NCBI GenBank assembly: GCA_032209605.1
Contig: JASFXZ010000001.1
Span: 10,248,256-10,312,255 of the forward strand
Direction of reading: 5' to 3'
Length of the DNA stretch: 64,000 nucleotides
From: Mactromeris polynyma
Taxonomy: Eukaryota > Mollusca > Bivalvia > Venerida > Mactridae
The number at the start of each line of letters is the position of its first letter. The first letter of the stretch is position 1. The notes beneath the pieces are model-generated. The model did no database searches and was not told the DNA's origin. It was given only the letters and a program-made list of their open reading frames with translations. Of the stretch, positions 59,938 through 64,000 are shown one piece after another. Position numbers and translations under genes: made by a program.

Positions 59938-61749
59938 AAACATCAAAATAATTTTATCGTAAGTATGAACTAACAGCCATCGTGGAATTATAACAGTACA
60001 TAGTGAAGTTGTTTCTAAGTGCATATTATTTGTTTTTGATGTCAATTAGATAAAACGCAGATGCATTAGAAGCGACATATCTTTCTTTATAACAATGATA
60101 AAAGTATCTATAATATTGCACTGTATAAATAATTCTTTTCGTGATATTTGGAATGGTATTCCACTCATGTCAGGCGACGGATTAACTGGGAGTAACATAC
60201 TGTAATTGTTCTACAGATTAACCTATTGCTGGTATTGTTATACACGGCGCTTAGAACTACATTGTGTGATAATAGACTTGTTGTTTGCTATTTTTGAGGA
60301 CATGTATATTAACAAAATTTAATCATACAATTTCTTCAATACTGCCAGTAATGATTTAACTTTTGTACTTGAAATTTTAACTACTGCTGACAATAATTAC
60401 TGAAATCCTGCCAGCAGTTGTATGTAGCTGTAATACTTTCGATACCGCCAATCATATAGAACACAGTGATAACTTGTTTGAAATTGGTGTTTGGTACTGA
60501 AGGGACGCACAAGGATTTGTGCATGCGCATGAACTACTTTCTGTTAGTACGTAATTCATTACCAACAGTGCAACGAAATATGTAAATTCAGTTAAAGTAA
60601 CATCATGCTCATTTCTTGTTCATTGTATTTACCTAAACAAACATGAAAAATATGTTTACTATAATTAAACTATTAATAAACATGCATTAACAAAGAATGA
60701 ACTCATAATGTACTGATCCGTATTTGTTGAAGATAGATGTTTGTACATTATAAAACTTTTTACAAGTTTGATCTATTCTCTCTCTTTTATCTGTAAGGTA
60801 AAACAATCAATCGGTTATTTATTGCAATGGTTCTTATTAGAGATGTTTTAGCCAATGTAACAACAATACTGGATGAAGCCAATTCAAACATTTTATGTTC
60901 AAATGCGCCAGATAAATCTTTAATATCTTTCTATACAGCATTTGTCGCGCCCGTGTAAATATTTCATTTGTCTGAAGAAAGCATTATACAATTTAATCAA
61001 CATACGTGTATATATACATGTACACTCGTATAATTTATGACAAATCTTTAAATGACGTATTGTGTGGTCAGTAATGAAACTTACACCTGTAAGTAAATAT
61101 GTCTTGGTTTATTAGACTGGACGAAATAAATTTGGTGAAGATAGATGTATCAAAGGGAATAGCATATATTTCTTCAGGCTTCATTACGAAGAATAAATAA
61201 ATGGATTAAAACTTTATTTATATACAGGAGATCTACGTACTTGAAAAAGAATGGATGATATGTCGCGTGATACTGATGCATGGATTGAAACTATTTGCAT
61301 CAGTGACATTTGAATAGTGCTTATAACTATATGTCAATGAAATACTGTTTGCATTGAATAATAAGTGACTTCATCATGAATTTAATCATGTATTATCTAT
61401 GAAGATGAAACGCGAGATTGCATTTATATACATTGAAACACTTTGCTGATAGAAGATATCGTGTTATAAACAAAATAATCAGGTTTTGCGCACATGTGCA
61501 GTTAAATGGTAGACAATAAACAAACTGACGACATTGAATTATCTGAATATGATTATTACTACTATGTAGTGTTCAATATGCACATAAAATATATATTTGT
61601 AAAGAAGCTAGATCGACGAACCCGGGAGGTTTACAAAAGAATCGCTGAAAGTCTTCAACCGATGATTCTGTTCGGAATGTAATAAAACGTCTGGAGAATA
61701 TCCGAGCGTCCCTGTCATGATCTTTATATTTCGTCATTTATATCAACTA
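59938..61749. other. 5' flank of the Reeler gene, nothing else seen
   Basis: It probably contains the promoter and first non-coding exon; neither could be placed. Confidence 0.4.
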
Positions 61750-61945
61750 GAAATATCTTGAAAAAAGATGGTCGGCGCAATTTTAAGGTTAAGATTAACA
61801 TAAAACATAGAGAGATGTTACGATTGCTGGTCACTCCAGATCCGAAATGTAGTTCGGTAAATTCAACGAACGTCAGTGGATTTTGGTAAGGTAATATACC
61901 ATTTATATCGAAAGGTTAACCAATCCGCGTCAAGGCTACACACGT
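61750..61945. repeat. 195-bp direct repeat, left copy
   Basis: It starts GAAATATCTTGAAAAAAGAT and contains ACGATTGCTGGTCACTCCAG and ATCGAAAGGTTAACCAATCC. A second copy in the same orientation begins at 63805, 2.06 kb away; the first 34 bases are identical. Confidence 0.85.
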
Positions 61946-62328
61946 TGTTCGGTTAAAGAGAAATTGCATTAAGTGTTAACGTAAGATTTGATTGGTTTAC
62001 GCAACACTGATATGCAAATAGCAAAACCGTGTTAGGTCGGTTGCGCCGAAAAACAGTATAACTAAGAGTTCAAATGTATTATGTAGTTCTGTATAAATTT
62101 TAATAAATCTGAGAGTGTCATCTATTTATGCGGACTGACGGGAAACGACGCAAATTACAGGTATTTACTGAATGAGGTCCAGTAGCTCTAATCATGCACC
62201 TTTTTCGACAATATCTGGATATTGCTGAATAATTTATGTTGTTAATCTAACCTGTTGATAATTTTCATGCGATCGTTCATTTGACTGATATTTCAGGTTT
62301 AACGCCGTTTTTAATATTGTTTCAGTCG

Positions 62329-62412
62329 TATGTGGCGACCAGTTGACCAAACCAATTTTCCTGGAATAAATTATCAATCGTCTCGCTCTCTACCGATGTA
62401 GCAGACCGGGAT
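62329..62412 (-). mobile_element. SINE deletion derivative
   Basis: GACCAGTTGACCAAACCAAT and TTTTCCTGG at one side and CTCTCTACCGATGTAGCAG (A-box complement) at the other match the two ends of the SINE at 59102-59325, with the body deleted. Confidence 0.45.
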
Positions 62413-62796
62413 TATATGCTGATATAACTAGCATTTATATCATTCTAAGTCGTGAGTGGATTCAATTTGTAAAGCGCTATCCCTTTCGTTGTGTTTGCAA
62501 TAACTTCAAAGCTACCGGTCGTATTTTAAAATATTGGTTTTGTCAAGAAGTTAATTTTGGTTTAACATTATGTTTCTGAAAGAGATATTTGAATTTGAAA
62601 TATAACTACTTGGTTTTTACATCAGATAGCTAATACAAATACCTTAACTAAAAATGACATCATGTCCATGCATGCACGTGCAGTGCTGGAGATAGTTTTC
62701 CTTTTATACTGTCACACAACGGTGAAGAATTTAATTTGTCGAGTGATGCTATTGTAATATAAAGAATAAATAGAACATTTGTCAAACTCTGTGAAG

Positions 62797-62924
62797 TGAA
62801 AACACAATTTTCAAGTTCATTTTCACTCTTATGTTCTTTATTCAACCTTAATACTAAGACCACCTCAATTTTAAGACAAGTTTTCAATGGTCCCAAATGT
62901 GGTCTTATTATTGAGGTTTTGCTG
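62797..62924. mobile_element. Pogo/Tigger-like MITE, 5'-truncated copy
   Basis: Matches the MITE at 1090-1268: CAAGTTCATTTTCACT, TCTTTATTCAACCTTAATAC, AAGACCACC, CAATGGTCCC and TGGTCTTATTATTGAGGTTT. The right end reads AGGTTTTGCTG followed by TA, as expected for a TA target duplication. Confidence 0.7.
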
Positions 62925-63804
62925 TATAACAGTGTACCTGGTAATTATATACAGATTGACCATACACATAATTATGTGTTTTATTTATGAGATTATGGTG
63001 CTTGTTGAAATGTGTTATGAATGTATATGGGAGAGATGTAAATATAGAATATGCAAAATAAGTTTAGAGCTCACTGGTTTGTTATTTGTTTGTCATAACA
63101 CAGAACTGTAGAAGATATGTTCGATACAATGACAGTTGTTTCCAAACGATGGTGTTTATTTGGTGAATGTCTGGATCTGTTTTTAAATCACGTAACCTTC
63201 AGCTTTCACACAATTCCACATTTGTGATTTGCCCTTACTAAATATATGCAACCCTGTAGTGACGCATTAATTAATGTACGTGCGCATATACATGAATCCG
63301 CCACTTTAGTTTTTAACAAAATCAGAAAATAATAAACATTCGCACTGCATTGCTAATAATATTTATTTCGGTAGTGGAGTACATGATACATGGATAGTTA
63401 AGACATGCAATGACATTAAAAATAATAATTATAACATGTGCATTATATCCATGCCATACACACCAACACCTAGGATATCTAAAAAACTCTTATTTCCATT
63501 GTGGTCCTATGGGTTGGTGGCATGACATAGAGGGGCATAATAATTGAATTAATTGATATCACATAAATTTAATAGTATCACAAGAAAATTAAAACTTCAC
63601 AAATTGCCACATATCTAATTACATTATCACATGTTGCGTAATTTAAGTACACCTATGAGATAAACTCATGCAAATGACTGTATACTCGCGACTGGAGACT
63701 TTGGAATGAATCAGCCTCCATGAATGTACGTAAGAACGTCACAATGCATTATGGTACAAAACATGCGTTTTAGTTCTAGGGTCGTATTCACGAAATTACA
63801 ACAA

Positions 63805-64000
63805 GAAATATCTTGAAAAAAGATGGTCGGCGCAATTTGAAGGTTCAGAAAAGTTGTACCACATAAAAAAATGCCGAGATGTAACGATTGCTGGTCACTC
63901 CAGATCCAAAATGAATTTTCATAAATTCACCGAAATTCAGTGGATTTCAGTATGGTAACGTACCCTGTATCGAAAGGTTAACCAATCCGCATCAATGTTA
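63805..64000. repeat. 195-bp direct repeat, right copy (runs off window)
   Basis: Second copy of 61750-61945, still matching at the window edge (GGTTAACCAATCCGCATCAA). The true end is outside the window. Confidence 0.85.

Overview
The window is eukaryotic nuclear DNA from an animal, most likely a mollusc and probably a bivalve. It is AT-rich and intron-dense, with short coding exons bounded by GT-AG (once apparently GC-AG) splice sites. It has many TACATGTA-type words, tRNA-derived SINEs, non-LTR and LTR retroelement debris, and many small inverted-repeat DNA elements. Mollusc is inferred from general style, including a tandem dispersed repeat at 42.5-42.9 kb that I recall from bivalve genomes; no single diagnostic gene proves it.

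Five protein-coding genes could be assembled exon by exon with consistent reading phase. (1) A CIB1-type EF-hand protein lies on the minus strand (about 3.9-7.4 kb). (2) The organic solute transporter alpha subunit (SLC51A) is on the plus strand (16.07-22.67 kb, 8 coding exons, 356 aa, complete). (3) The ESCRT-I subunit VPS28 is on the plus strand (32.33-40.56 kb, 9 exons, 220 aa, complete). (4) The complex III hinge subunit UQCRH is on the minus strand (43.15-51.93 kb, 5 exons, with an unusual extra acidic exon), convergent with VPS28. (5) A secreted or GPI-anchored Reeler-domain protein is on the minus strand (57.73-59.90 kb, 4 coding exons, 208 aa). They are unrelated single-copy genes rather than a pathway cluster.

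The rest is mobile and repetitive DNA. Intron 1 of CIB1, the 26-32 kb intergenic block, intron 1 of VPS28 and an intron of UQCRH each hold a fold-back element whose inverted arms are built from short repeated words. Three of them share one layout: a 9-bp flanking direct repeat, a leading G, 7-8 unmatched bases, then the matching arm. At 26.45-29.38 kb a 2.9-kb element with 43-bp terminal inverted repeats has split a LINE reverse-transcriptase frame, which resumes in frame after it. Inside it lies a 32-bp miniature made only of the same two ends, with its own 7-bp duplication. A Ty3/Gypsy-type LTR element with one LTR and most of pol deleted sits at 52.7-55.6 kb. Two large minisatellites (22-bp units in SLC51A intron 4, 43-bp units in VPS28 intron 7) and a 1-kb GC- and CpG-rich island in SLC51A intron 4 are the main compositional oddities.

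All calls were made by eye. Exon boundaries rest on phase bookkeeping and recalled family sequences, not on transcripts or database searches.
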